Assembly (NCBI RefSeq): GCF_017654315.1
Contig: NZ_CP072203.1
Location: forward strand, 434,001-498,000
Source: Gordonia polyisoprenivorans
GTDB lineage: Bacteria; Actinomycetota; Actinomycetes; Mycobacteriales; Mycobacteriaceae
Direction of reading: 5' to 3'
Length of the DNA stretch: 64,000 nt
Made by a program: the position numbers and the translations under genes. This document shows, piece after piece, positions 24,989 through 33,423 of the stretch (its first letter is position 1; each line of letters begins with the position of its first letter). Under the pieces are notes generated by a model. That model was not told the DNA's origin. It made no database searches and saw only the letters and a program-made list of their open reading frames with translations.

Positions 24989-25999
24989 TCACCGACCGAT
25001 AACCCTTGGGCCCACATCCCTGGCGCGCAGCACCGCCGTGGCCGTGGCCGCGACGGTGGGGTCGTCGTCGGCGGCCATCTCTTCCAGCAGACGCTGCCCG
25101 TCCACGCCGGGAATCTCGGCGAGTGCCTGGACAATTCGCAATCGCACAGCCGGATCGGCGGCGTCGAGATGATGACGGAGCCGGGCCAGGACGCGGCCCG
25201 AGCCTCCTCGCTCGGCGAGGGCGCCGAGGTACTCGGCGGCCTCGACGTCGCGCCGCCCGGCGACGATCATCGCGACCAGCGGATCGATCGACTCCGCCGA
25301 ACCCCGCGCGGCCAACGCCGTCGCGGCACGATCGCGCACGTCGTCGTCGGCATCGGCGAGTGCGGGCAGAAGGATCGTGGCGGTCCGCTCGGAGTCGATG
25401 GCGGTGACGGCCTCGACGGCGCGCAGCCGTACCCGCGGATCGGTTGCGGCCAGGCCGTCGGCGAGGTGGTCGAGTGCGGCGTCGCCGGCACGCGCCAACG
25501 ACCACCGTAGTGCCCCGAACACATTCGGATCATCCTCGGCCAGAGCAGCTTTCGCCAACTCCGGGACAGGCAGACGGGTGTCGTCGCCACTGAGTGCGGC
25601 CCGGATGCGTTGCGCGCCGGACGGTGACTGCAACGCGCGCAGCATCGCGACCGCGTCGAGCACGTCGGCCCACTGCGTGGGCGCGGTGGCGGCGACGCGC
25701 TGCAGTCGGGCCAGCAGTTCCTGCTCGGCGGCGATCCGGTCCCGGGTCCGGTCGATGAGGTCCTCCACCACCTGCATCGGCTCGTAGGCCGCCTCGTCGA
25801 GCGCGGCGCCGACCTCCGGCAGTGTGAGGCCCAGCGTGCGCAGACTCTCCACCTCGAACAACCGGCGAACGTCGGCGTCGGAGTACTCGCGGTAGCCGCC
25901 CGATGTCCGCCCGGTGGGGGTCACCAGCCCGAGTCGGTCGTAGTGACGCAGCATGCGGGTGGAGACCCCCGAACGGCGGGCGAGTTCACCGATGAGCAT
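24989..25999 (-). CDS. MerR-family regulator fused to HEAT-like repeats
   Basis: 336 residues. Residues 1-70 are a MerR DNA-binding domain (MLIGELARRSGVSTRMLRHYDRLGLVTP, GGYREYSDADV). A dimerisation helix follows to ~115. The remaining ~210 residues are short helical repeats with DP-x-VR/R-x-A turns (ATDPRVRLRAVEAV, DADDDVRDRAATAL, AADPAVRLRIVQAL, ADDDPTVAATATAVL), i.e. HEAT/PBS-type. The gene overlaps the upstream HEAT-only gene by 14 bases. The pair may sense a protein or ligand through the HEAT surface rather than a metal; no metal-binding Cys is present. Confidence 0.9.
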   Translation of the reverse strand: MLIGELARRSGVSTRMLRHYDRLGLVTPTGRTSGGYREYSDADVRRLFEVESLRTLGLTLPEVGAALDEAAYEPMQVVEDLIDRTRDRIAAEQELLARLQRVAATAPTQWADVLDAVAMLRALQSPSGAQRIRAALSGDDTRLPVPELAKAALAEDDPNVFGALRWSLARAGDAALDHLADGLAATDPRVRLRAVEAVTAIDSERTATILLPALADADDDVRDRAATALAARGSAESIDPLVAMIVAGRRDVEAAEYLGALAERGGSGRVLARLRHHLDAADPAVRLRIVQALAEIPGVDGQRLLEEMAADDDPTVAATATAVLRARDVGPRVIGR

Positions 26000-26582
26000 C
26001 GGCGAACCCCGAGTCGGGATCGTCGAACAACCGGATCGTCGCCGCGGCGTGGTCGGCGACGGCGGCGACCGGATGCGTCAGCCGCGCTTGCGCGACGTCG
26101 CGCCCGGGCTGTCCGAGCCCGATGAGAGCCCGGCTCAGACTCCGGCGTACCTCGTCGGTGCGCCGTCCGAACTCGGTGGCCAGATCCGCGGCAAGGCTGT
26201 CAACGGCGTCGGCGGGAACGAGCGCGACGGCCGCACGCCACGCGGTTCGCGCCACCTCGTCGTCGTCCTCATGCAGCATGGTCGACACGAACGGCCATGC
26301 CCGGCCATCCCCGATCTTCGAAAGAGTGTGCAGTGCTTGGCTTCTCGCCTGGACGACGTCGGAGTCGAGTTCCTTGAGCAGCTTCGGCACCGTGACGTCG
26401 GCGGGCTGGCGGCACAGCGCCCACGTCAGCATGTCGCGGACGAAGAAGTCCGGCTCGATCGCACTCCGCGCGATCAGACGGTCGGTCACCTCCTCGGCGT
26501 CGAGATCGGCTCCGGCCGTACCCACCGCCATCGCTGCGCGCAGACGTACCGACTGATCGGGGTGCTCGAGTGCTTGCCACAT
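25986..26582 (-). CDS. HEAT-repeat protein, partner of the MerR regulator
   Basis: 198 residues from an ATG at 26582 preceded by an excellent AAAGGAGGTGG site. Repeated helices with DQSVRLRAAMAV, DSDVVQARSQALHTL, DDDEVARTAWRAAV and THPVAAVADHAAATI mark HEAT/PBS-like repeats. Its end overlaps the MerR-HEAT gene by 14 bases, so the two are co-expressed. A 21-bp MerR-type palindrome lies 33 bp upstream, implying autoregulation. No enzymatic residues are seen; a protein-interaction role is likely. Confidence 0.85.
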   Translation of the reverse strand: MWQALEHPDQSVRLRAAMAVGTAGADLDAEEVTDRLIARSAIEPDFFVRDMLTWALCRQPADVTVPKLLKELDSDVVQARSQALHTLSKIGDGRAWPFVSTMLHEDDDEVARTAWRAAVALVPADAVDSLAADLATEFGRRTDEVRRSLSRALIGLGQPGRDVAQARLTHPVAAVADHAAATIRLFDDPDSGFADAHR

Positions 26583-26614
26583 CGTCCACCACCTCCTTTC
26601 CCCGTCCACTCCAC

Positions 26615-26635
26615 ACCTTGTCACTGTGTCAAGGT
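26615..26635 (-). promoter_or_regulatory. MerR-type operator/promoter
   Basis: A 21-bp palindrome: outer arms ACCTTG (26615-26620) and CAAGGT (26630-26635), inner CAC/GTG, and single central and flanking unmatched bases. CTTG...CAAG arms of this sort are typical of MerR operators, which sit between a widely spaced -35 and -10. It is placed 33 bp upstream of the HEAT gene. Confidence 0.7.
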
Positions 26636-26670
26636 CAAGTCGTGGTGGCCGGCCCGCGGCGTCGGGTCAC

Positions 26671-26739
26671 GCGTTGTCCTTGCTGCCTGGGTCAGGCGTT
26701 GTCCCTGCTGCCTGGGTCAGGCGTTGTCCTTGCTGCCTG
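26671..26739. repeat. 25-bp tandem repeat containing the FUSC gene's stop codon
   Basis: The unit GCGTTGTCCTTGCTGCC... (25 bp) occurs at 26671-26695 and 26696-26720, plus a 19-base partial copy at 26721-26739. The copy at the gene end encodes the C-terminal GSKDNA and the stop; the two further copies lie downstream of it and repeat the same codons and stop. This looks like recent slippage or duplication. Confidence 0.85.
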
Positions 26740-27733
26740 CCCAGATCAGATAACCGAAGACGACGGCGATCACCGCGCCGGCGAGGGTGTCGAGCAGCCG
26801 GATCTCCGGACCGAGGGCATCCGGGGCGCCCACCGACGCGGACAACAGTGCCGAGAGGGTGATGCCGACGACTCGGAGCCCGTACAACTTGGGTCCGGTG
26901 AGCACGGCGAAGGCCAGCCCGACCGACGCCGCCACCGCGACCACGATGCCGCTGGGCCAGATCGCGACCACCGCGGCGGCCACCGCCGCACCGATCACCG
27001 TGCCCGCCACCCGGTTCACCGTTCGCCCGACCACCGATCCGTACTCGGGCCGGACGATGACAGCCACTGTCAGCGGCAACCAGAACCCGTGCTGCGGGGC
27101 GTGTGCAGCGACGGTGATCGCGGTGGCAACACCGAGGCACAGCGCCGTCCGAACACTGTTGTGGACCGCTGCCGGGGTGCGCATCCTGTTCAGGACCCGA
27201 ACGGCATCGCCTCTGATCGAGTGCGGCTGCGTGTCGGTCGTCGTGGCGAGCGGAGATCGTCGGAGGTCGGCCCGGAACGGCCACTCGACGAAGTGGGCCA
27301 CGCCGACCACCAATGCGCCGACGAGGTACCACACCGCCTGGTTCAGCGGGCTCAGCCCCGAACCACCGAACTGGCCGTAGGCGACACCGATACTGAGCAT
27401 CATCCCGAAGGCGGGTCCGCCTGGCCCGACGACGCCGACCAGCCCCGACACCGCTGCGGCCACCACCGCGCCGACGATGATCGGCAGCACGCCGTGGCCG
27501 GTCGTCGAGCCACCGACGACGATCCCCACCGCGGCGCCGGCAGACGCCGCCGCGAGCACGGTGAACCGGACCCGGTAACTTTCGCCGAGCACGAACGCCA
27601 CCGAACACGCGGCGCCGAGATAGGCGACCCCCAGCCTGGCCCAGTCGCCGAGCAGCACACCGAGTATCAGGAGGGCGCCGCCCGCCGCGAGCGCGCGTAG
27701 CGCACCCGCCGTGTCCAGCGGGGCGTCCGACAT
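26717..27733 (-). CDS. FUSC-family membrane transporter
   Basis: About 338 residues from the ATG of MSDAPLDTAGALRALAAGG; a TTG at 27805 would add 24 residues. Two hydrophobic blocks of several membrane helices (~10-150 and ~220-330) flank a soluble loop with FRADLRRSPLATTTD. The second block contains RTALCLGVATAITVA...HGFWLPLTVAVIVRPEYGSVVGRTVNRVAGT, the FUSC (fusaric-acid/aromatic-acid exporter) signature. It is half the size of the two-domain E. coli AaeB. It lies downstream of the citrate two-component genes on the same strand; a functional link is uncertain. Confidence 0.85.
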   Translation of the reverse strand: MSDAPLDTAGALRALAAGGALLILGVLLGDWARLGVAYLGAACSVAFVLGESYRVRFTVLAAASAGAAVGIVVGGSTTGHGVLPIIVGAVVAAAVSGLVGVVGPGGPAFGMMLSIGVAYGQFGGSGLSPLNQAVWYLVGALVVGVAHFVEWPFRADLRRSPLATTTDTQPHSIRGDAVRVLNRMRTPAAVHNSVRTALCLGVATAITVAAHAPQHGFWLPLTVAVIVRPEYGSVVGRTVNRVAGTVIGAAVAAAVVAIWPSGIVVAVAASVGLAFAVLTGPKLYGLRVVGITLSALLSASVGAPDALGPEIRLLDTLAGAVIAVVFGYLIWAGSKDNA

Positions 27734-27814
27734 CTGAAACGCCGACAACGCACTCGACTCCCGAAACCTTCGCACGAAGCCATCATCGCGTGTGTGAGGT
27801 TGCAAACGAGCTGA

Positions 27815-28501
27815 TCAGTTGCGCGGCTTGCGATACTCCTGCCGTGGGCGTCCGGTGCCGCCGTACTGCAATGACATGATCAACCGTCCCGCCGACACCA
27901 GCGCCGCGAGGTGCCGGCGGGCGGTGGCCGCCGAGATGCCGATGGCGTCGGAGACCTGGTCGGCGAACAATCCCTCGTCGGTGTCGTCGAACAATTCGAG
28001 GATCCGCTGCTCGGTCGGCGAGGCGCCCGAGGACCGCTCGGCGGGCGCCGTCCCGAACCGCAGGCCCGACAACGCCGCATCGACCTGGGTCTGATCGACC
28101 CGAGGCGCGTCGAGCACCCGCCGATAGTGCGCGTAACCGGCGAGACGACGCGCCAGCTCGGTGTCGGCGAAGGGTTTGATCAGATAGGCCAGCGCACCCC
28201 CGCGGGTGGCCGCGCGCACCGCCCGCGCGTCGGTCTCGGCGCCGACGATGAAACAGTCACAACGCAATTCGGCAAGCAGGTCGATGCCGGAACCGTCGGG
28301 CAGGTAGACATCGAGCAACACCAGCTCGATGTCGGGGTGCTCGGCGAGCGCCGTACGCGCCTGCGCCAGTGTCCCGGCGCGGGCGACCACCCGGAATCCG
28401 CGGACCGCCGTGACGATCGCGGAATGCAATGCGGCAACCCGGAAGTCGTCGTCGACGATCAGCACGCCGTGGCCGTCGGTGCTTGGCGTCTCGCCGGTCA
28501 T
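27815..28501 (-). CDS. Response regulator of the CitB/DctR (DpiA) type
   Basis: 228 residues. The receiver domain has VLIVDDDFRVA (acidic pocket), phospho-acceptor Asp in LVLLDVYLPDGSG, and a conserved LIKPF Lys. The C-terminal ~70 residues hold a winged-helix-like domain (ADQVSDAIGISAATARRHLAALVSAGRLIM). Its start overlaps the histidine-kinase stop by four bases, and the CitMHS carrier lies just upstream of the kinase, so this pair most likely senses citrate or a related di/tricarboxylate and turns on the carrier. Confidence 0.92.
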   Translation of the reverse strand: MTGETPSTDGHGVLIVDDDFRVAALHSAIVTAVRGFRVVARAGTLAQARTALAEHPDIELVLLDVYLPDGSGIDLLAELRCDCFIVGAETDARAVRAATRGGALAYLIKPFADTELARRLAGYAHYRRVLDAPRVDQTQVDAALSGLRFGTAPAERSSGASPTEQRILELFDDTDEGLFADQVSDAIGISAATARRHLAALVSAGRLIMSLQYGGTGRPRQEYRKPRN

Positions 28502-30144
28502 GACCGGCCTCCCTCCTCGATCACGCCCGGTAGCCGCGCCACGAGTACCGCACCTCCGCGCCCGGTTCCGCCCGGCTCGGCGATGGTCACGTCACCGCCG
28601 ATTCGCCGCGCGAGTTGCCGGACGATCGACATGCCCATCCCGCGGCCGCCGGGGACGGCCGGGTCGGTCTTGGTGGTGACGCCCTCGGTGAAGATCTCCG
28701 CCGGGTCGTCAAAAGCGATGCCGGGTCCCGAATCGGCCACCGTCACCAACAGTGTCGAGTGTGTCCTACCGTCGTCGGCAGTGGGGCCCGGATCGGTCAA
28801 CAGCTCCACCTCCACCTCGGCATCGGCGCTGCCGGCCGCGGCGTCGATCGCATTGTCGACGAGGTTGCCGACCACCGCGGTCACCGTGACCGCATCGGTG
28901 AGCGCGCCCGCCACCCACGTCTGTGGTCCGAGGCGCAGCGTGACACCCCGCTCTCGTGCGTGGCTGGCCTTGGCCTCGAGGAATGCCTGCAGGTGCGGTT
29001 CGTCGACGTTCTCGATGCCGTCGACGGTGCGGGCGTGCGGTCCGGTGAGGTCGTCGAGGTAGGCGCGCGCCTCGTCGACGTTGTTGTGCCGCAGCAATCC
29101 CGCGAGCACGTGCATGCGGTTGGCGGTCTCGTGACGTTGCGCGCGCAGGGCCACGCTCATCGCCCGGACGGCGTCGACCTCGCGGGTGAGTTCCTCGACG
29201 TCGGTGCGATCCACCACCGACAGCACCATGCCCAGGTCACGTCCGTCGGCGGTGACCCGATGCGACGACACGAGCACGATCCGATCCCCGACGGTGGCGG
29301 CGACCGGCTCAGGCCTCGGCGTTTCGACCACACCACGCACCCGGGGCGTCAGCCCGAGCGCGTCGACGGGCGTGCCCACCGGCGCGGACACCTCCAGCAG
29401 TCGGCGGGCGCGTTCGTTGGCGACCCGCAGCACGTTCGCGCTGTCGACGGCGAGGACACCGTCATCGAGCGAGTGCAGCACGGCCCGTTGCTCACGCACG
29501 AGTTCGGCGAGGTCGTCGGGCTCCAGTCCGAGAGTCAGACGCCGCCATCGGCGGGCGAGCAGCACCGACCCCACCGCACCGACAGCGAGGGCCACGAGCG
29601 CGATGAGCCCGGTGGCGAGGATGTCGCGGCGGGTGTCGCGGGTGAGTTTCTGCGTCGAGACGCCGACACTGACCAGGCCGATCGGACGGGTGAGCCCGGG
29701 CTGCAGGATGGGCACCTTTGCGCGGACCGAGTCGCCGAGTGTTCCCCGATCGGTGGTGATGTCGATCTGACCGGACAGCGCCCGGGACGGATCGGTGGAG
29801 ACGTGCACTCCGACCTCGTCGACGTCGGGGTGGGCCAACCGGATTCCGTCGGCGTTGGCGATGACCACGAAGAGCGCACCGGTGCTGCGGGCCACGGCGG
29901 TCGCCTGGCGTTGCAGGGACGAGTTCACGAGTTCAGCTCGGTCGAGGTCGGTGCCCTGATGTGCGGCGACGGAGGCGACGACGTCGGGATCGTCGGCCAT
30001 GGTCTGGGCGATGGCCAGGGCCCGTTGGGCGTATTCGTCGCGGACCCGGTCGTCGGATCCGTAGACCACGACGCCGAAACCCACGCCGAGGCTGACCGCG
30101 ATGACGGCGAGTTGCAGGAGCAGTACCTGCGTTCGCAATCGCAT
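28498..30144 (-). CDS. Sensor histidine kinase of the CitA/DcuS (DctS) type
   Basis: 548 residues. One membrane helix at ~7-28, an extracytoplasmic sensor (DEYAQRALAIAQTMADDPDV... ADGIRLAHPDVDEVGV, a PAS-like CitA/DcuS domain), a second helix at ~177-198, a cytoplasmic PAS domain (HSLDDGVLAVDSANVLRVANERAR), the phospho-His region RAQRHETANRMHVLAGLL, and ATPase boxes VVGNLVDNAIDA, DSGPGI and GRGMGM. It probably reads an external carboxylate and phosphorylates the overlapping response regulator. Located 72 bp downstream of citMHS on the same strand. Confidence 0.93.
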   Translation of the reverse strand: MRLRTQVLLLQLAVIAVSLGVGFGVVVYGSDDRVRDEYAQRALAIAQTMADDPDVVASVAAHQGTDLDRAELVNSSLQRQATAVARSTGALFVVIANADGIRLAHPDVDEVGVHVSTDPSRALSGQIDITTDRGTLGDSVRAKVPILQPGLTRPIGLVSVGVSTQKLTRDTRRDILATGLIALVALAVGAVGSVLLARRWRRLTLGLEPDDLAELVREQRAVLHSLDDGVLAVDSANVLRVANERARRLLEVSAPVGTPVDALGLTPRVRGVVETPRPEPVAATVGDRIVLVSSHRVTADGRDLGMVLSVVDRTDVEELTREVDAVRAMSVALRAQRHETANRMHVLAGLLRHNNVDEARAYLDDLTGPHARTVDGIENVDEPHLQAFLEAKASHARERGVTLRLGPQTWVAGALTDAVTVTAVVGNLVDNAIDAAAGSADAEVEVELLTDPGPTADDGRTHSTLLVTVADSGPGIAFDDPAEIFTEGVTTKTDPAVPGGRGMGMSIVRQLARRIGGDVTIAEPGGTGRGGAVLVARLPGVIEEGGRS

Positions 30145-30216
30145 GCGGTCAGCCTAGGCGTGGGAGGGATCGGCCGACAGGGAGATCCTGTTTGCGGCGA
30201 CCCGGTCGGGGACTCC

Positions 30217-31719
30217 TCAGAAGGGGATGGCGCCGAATAGGCAGCCGGCGAGGAGCATCACCAGCGAGACCACCGCCGCACGCCACAGCACCTTCTTGTG
30301 GTGATCGGCCAGTCCGACGCCGGCGAGCGCGACGAGCAACAGGATCGCCGGAACCAGCGGGCTCTGCATATGGAAGGTCTGACCGGTGATCGATGCGCGC
30401 GCCATCTCGGCGGGGTCGATGCCGTAGCGCGTCGCGGTCTCCGAAAGCACGGGCAGCACACCGAAGTAGAAGGCGTCGTTGGACATCAGGAAGGTCAGCG
30501 GGATCGACAGCACGCCGATGACCACGGCCATGTGCGGGCCCATCCAGGTCGGGATGCCGTCGGCCATCCAGTGCGCGATCGCATCGACCATGCCGGTTCC
30601 GCTGAACACGCCGGTCAACACCGCGGCGGCGAGCACCATCGCGACCACCGAGACGATGCTCGAGCTGTGCCGGGTGATGGCCTCCTGCTGATCCTTGATG
30701 TGCGGGAAGTTCACCGCGAGAGCGATTCCGGCGAAGATCATGAACAGCACGGGGATGGCGACGACGTCCATGCCGAGGATCGCCAGCAGCGCCACGGTGA
30801 GTGCGGCGTTGATCCAGAACAGTTTGGGCCGCAGCGACTTCCGGTTCGGGTCGAGCACGCCGGTGAAGGAGGCCGTGGCGTCGGAGTCGTCGTGGGCAGC
30901 ATCGTCGTGGGGTTGGGCGGGCAGGTCGCCGGTCGCGGCGGGGCCGGCCGAGTCGCCACCGGCGCCGGAACCGGTTGCCGCGCTGCTGGTTCCGCGACCG
31001 CGGAAGCGTCGACGGCCGGTGGGCGTGTCGGTGCCACTGCCACCGCCTGCTCCGGCGAGGACGAGTTCCTCGCTCGGGGCCAGCATCGACTCCTTGATTT
31101 CCATACGGCCGATGCGACGACGCTCGAGCACGCCGAGGTGGTAGGCGAACGCCAGAACGACGAGCATGCCGATCGCGAGCGCGGGAACCATCGGGAGAAA
31201 GACGTCGTTGGTGTCGATCTTGAGCGCACTGGCCGCGCGGGCTGTCGGCCCGCCCCAGGGGAGGATGTTCATGGTGCCGTTGGCCAGGCCGGCGACGACG
31301 GTCAGAACCACCGGGGAGACACCGAGTTTCAGGTACAGCGGCAAGAGTGCCGCGGTGGTGATGATGAAGGTGGTCGATCCGTCGCCGTCGAGTGACACCA
31401 CGGCCGCGAGGACCGCGGTACCGACGACGAGCCGGGCCGGATCGTTGCGCACCATGCGGACGATGAAGCGGATGATCGGGTCGAACAGGCCCACGTCGAT
31501 CATGATGCCGAAGAAGATGATCGCGAAGAACAGCATCGCCGCGGTGGGGGCGAGCTCCTTGATGCCGTCCTTGATCATGTCGCTGATCCCGAGGCCCGCG
31601 CCGGCGAAGAGGCCGAAGGCGACGGGAACCAGGATCAGTGCGACAACGGGTGTCGCGCGTTTGGTGATGATGAGGAACATGAAGGTGGCGACCATCGCCA
31701 ACCCGAGTGCTACCAACAT
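30217..31719 (-). CDS. CitMHS-family citrate/metal-citrate symporter
   Basis: 500 residues with ~11-12 hydrophobic segments. The family's N-terminus (MLVALGLAMVATFMFLIITKRATPVVALILVPVAFGLFAG) and PWGGPTARAASALKI motif are clear. A long polar cytoplasmic loop (~220-275: Ala/Gly/Ser/Thr plus Asp/His) divides the halves. Related proteins import citrate complexed with Mg or Ca together with protons. It forms a leftward operon with the CitA/CitB-type pair. A tandem TTTTGCGCA element 108 bp upstream may be the regulator's site. Confidence 0.92.
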   Translation of the reverse strand: MLVALGLAMVATFMFLIITKRATPVVALILVPVAFGLFAGAGLGISDMIKDGIKELAPTAAMLFFAIIFFGIMIDVGLFDPIIRFIVRMVRNDPARLVVGTAVLAAVVSLDGDGSTTFIITTAALLPLYLKLGVSPVVLTVVAGLANGTMNILPWGGPTARAASALKIDTNDVFLPMVPALAIGMLVVLAFAYHLGVLERRRIGRMEIKESMLAPSEELVLAGAGGGSGTDTPTGRRRFRGRGTSSAATGSGAGGDSAGPAATGDLPAQPHDDAAHDDSDATASFTGVLDPNRKSLRPKLFWINAALTVALLAILGMDVVAIPVLFMIFAGIALAVNFPHIKDQQEAITRHSSSIVSVVAMVLAAAVLTGVFSGTGMVDAIAHWMADGIPTWMGPHMAVVIGVLSIPLTFLMSNDAFYFGVLPVLSETATRYGIDPAEMARASITGQTFHMQSPLVPAILLLVALAGVGLADHHKKVLWRAAVVSLVMLLAGCLFGAIPF

Positions 31720-31826
31720 TGCCTGAACTTTCTGCCGTGTTTCCCGACGACTCTGCGGTGTCGTCGGCTACACGAGGAGTCTGTGGGTAATGCGGATCAC
31801 AGTCACTGTTGTGCTCGTAAGTCGTG

Positions 31827-31844
31827 TTTTGCGCATTTTGCGCA
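31827..31844 (-). promoter_or_regulatory. Tandem TTTTGCGCA element upstream of citMHS
   Basis: Two perfect, directly adjacent 9-mers, TTTTGCGCA at 31827-31835 and 31836-31844. They lie 108-125 bp upstream of the carrier's ATG and just past the end of dinB. Direct-repeat, AT-containing boxes of this kind suit a CitB/DctR-type response regulator; the assignment is inferred from position. Confidence 0.4.
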
Positions 31845-31858
31845 CCGTGTCGTCCGGT

Positions 31859-33067
31859 TCAGTCGGGCAGCATCGGGGCGTCGTCGCCATGGTCGCGTCC
31901 GACGAGCACTGCTCGGGTGACGGAGTCCCGGCCGAAGCGGTTACGGAGTTCGTCCATCGTGGCGTCGAGTTCCGGCTGATGATCGTCGTCGAAGGGCAGG
32001 GTCATCTGCAGCGAGTCGGAGTCGTCGAGGTTGGCCAGCGACAGCCCGATCAGCGTGCACCCGCGTTCCCGGATGAGGGGCAGGGCGTCATCGAACAACG
32101 CCCGGGCACAACCCATCAGTACCTGGGTGCGGTCGGTGGCCTCGGGCAGGGTGCGTGAGCGCGTGGCGCGGGAGAAGTCGTCGAAACGCAAGCGCAGCAC
32201 CACGGTTCGACAGACACGATCGGCGCCGCGCAGTCGCTTGCCGAGCCGTTCGACGATGGCGATGATCGTCGCCTCGATCTCGGCCTCGGGCCGGGGCCTG
32301 CGGCCGAGGGCCCGCTGTGAGCCGATCGAGCTGCGCCGCTTGCCGGTCTCGACACGGCGCGGGTCTTGCGCGAGCGACAGCGCGAACAGGTGTCGGCCGG
32401 CGCCGGGACCGACGATGTGGCACAACGCCTTCTGGCCCAGACGCGCCATGTCACCGACCGTCGCGACCCCCGCGTCGGCGAGTTTGGCCTCCGTCACGGG
32501 ACCGACACCCCAGAGCCGGCGGACCGGAAGCGGGTGCAGAAACGCCAGTTCGGTACCCGGCGCGACCTCGAGCAAGCCATCGGGCTTGCCGACGGCGCTT
32601 GCCACCTTGGCGAGGAACTTCGTGCGCGCGAGGCCGACCGTGATCGGTAAGCCGACCTCGGTGCGTACGCGGGACCGCAGGGTCTCGGCGATGGCGACCG
32701 GATCGCCGACGAGACGCCGGAGTCCGGCCACATCGAGGAATGCCTCATCCACGGAGATCCCCTCGACGAGAGGCGTTGTGTCGCGGAAGATCTCGAAGAC
32801 CGCTCGACTGGCCTCCATGTACGCCTCGAACCGCGGACGTACCTCGATCGCATCGGGACACAGTGCCCGCGCCTCCCGGCCGGGCATCGGCGTCCGGACA
32901 CCGCGCGCCTTCGCCTCGTAACTGGCGGCCAACACCACTCCACCACCGACGATAACCGGCCGACCCCGCAGCGCCGGATCGTCACGCTGCTCGACGGAGG
33001 CATAGAAGGAGTCCAGGTCGGCGTGGAGTATCGATGCCTCCCGTCTCGTCCCGCTGTCGATGCGCAT
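31859..33067 (-). CDS. dinB: DNA polymerase IV (Y-family)
   Basis: 402 residues. Catalytic motifs: ILHADLDSFYASVEQ (metal-binding Asp17) and GISVDEAFLD (Asp107-Glu108). Helix-hairpin regions LWGVGPVTEAKLADAGVATVGDMA and a little-finger domain follow. The C-terminal LPFDDD tail resembles a beta-clamp-binding motif (QMTLPF). It copies past damaged bases at low fidelity. The upstream region has only a degenerate LexA-like half site, so SOS control is not established. Stand-alone gene before the repeat region. Confidence 0.93.
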   Translation of the reverse strand: MRIDSGTRREASILHADLDSFYASVEQRDDPALRGRPVIVGGGVVLAASYEAKARGVRTPMPGREARALCPDAIEVRPRFEAYMEASRAVFEIFRDTTPLVEGISVDEAFLDVAGLRRLVGDPVAIAETLRSRVRTEVGLPITVGLARTKFLAKVASAVGKPDGLLEVAPGTELAFLHPLPVRRLWGVGPVTEAKLADAGVATVGDMARLGQKALCHIVGPGAGRHLFALSLAQDPRRVETGKRRSSIGSQRALGRRPRPEAEIEATIIAIVERLGKRLRGADRVCRTVVLRLRFDDFSRATRSRTLPEATDRTQVLMGCARALFDDALPLIRERGCTLIGLSLANLDDSDSLQMTLPFDDDHQPELDATMDELRNRFGRDSVTRAVLVGRDHGDDAPMLPD

Positions 33068-33140
33068 CGGTCGAGCCCTTCTATCCGGCGCGTATGCGCA
33101 TCGAACGTATGGGCGAATACTACCTCAGCTCTTCGACCAA

Positions 33141-33280
33141 TGGTCGAGGTGCGAGGCGCCCCGGCCCTTCCCGGATCGGTCGTCGAGGTGCTCCGCCGAG
33201 CCCTTTCCGATCGGTGGTCGAGGTCCTTCCCCGATCGGTGGTCGAGGCGCGAGGCGCCCCAGGCGGCGAGCCTCGAGACC
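33141..33280. repeat. Dispersed repeat cluster left of the HNH gene (copy 2)
   Basis: Four TGGTCGAGGT/GTCGAGG-type modules (33141, 33174-33190, 33209-33226, 33233-33258; three are preceded by GATCGGT) lead to GCGAGCCTCGAGACC (33266-33280). The GCGAGGCGCCCC stretch also occurs twice. The same modules occur in inverted order right of the HNH gene (35135-35227) and at 19600-19729. Confidence 0.8.
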
Positions 33281-33342
33281 CTGCCGAACCCCAGGCTGGA
33301 ACCCCACCACTAAACCTACTCGAAGAAACTTTCGACAACCGC

Positions 33343-33371
33343 TTGCCAACCCGACAAACCCGGCATATGAT
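33343..33371 (+). promoter_or_regulatory. Sigma-70-like promoter of the HNH gene
   Basis: TTGCCA (33343-33348), a 17-base spacer and TATGAT (33366-33371) form an unusually good housekeeping promoter for this GC-rich sequence. The -10 box covers the ATG at 33367, so translation most likely begins at the ATG at 33424, which has its own GGGGGTGA ribosome site. Confidence 0.65.
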
Positions 33372-33423
33372 CGAACACAACAGCACACAAACACATGTGC
33401 GCTTATCGCCGGGGGTGACAATC

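Noticed and set aside
26671..26739. Short CRISPR-like array
   Set aside because: Head-to-tail repeats without spacers, and the unit is the 3' end of a coding gene.
28615..30240. 541-codon plus-strand frame opposite the histidine kinase
   Set aside because: Low-complexity Val/Gly/Asp/Arg shadow; the kinase has every catalytic box.
33101..33116. LexA (SOS) box before dinB
   Set aside because: TCGAAC-N4-GGGCGA matches only the left half of the actinobacterial TCGAAC-N4-GTTCGA box; two mismatches in the right half make it unconvincing.
33367..33423. Earlier ATG start of the HNH gene
   Set aside because: It coincides with the -10 box TATGAT of a good promoter, and the ATG at 33424 has the ribosome site.
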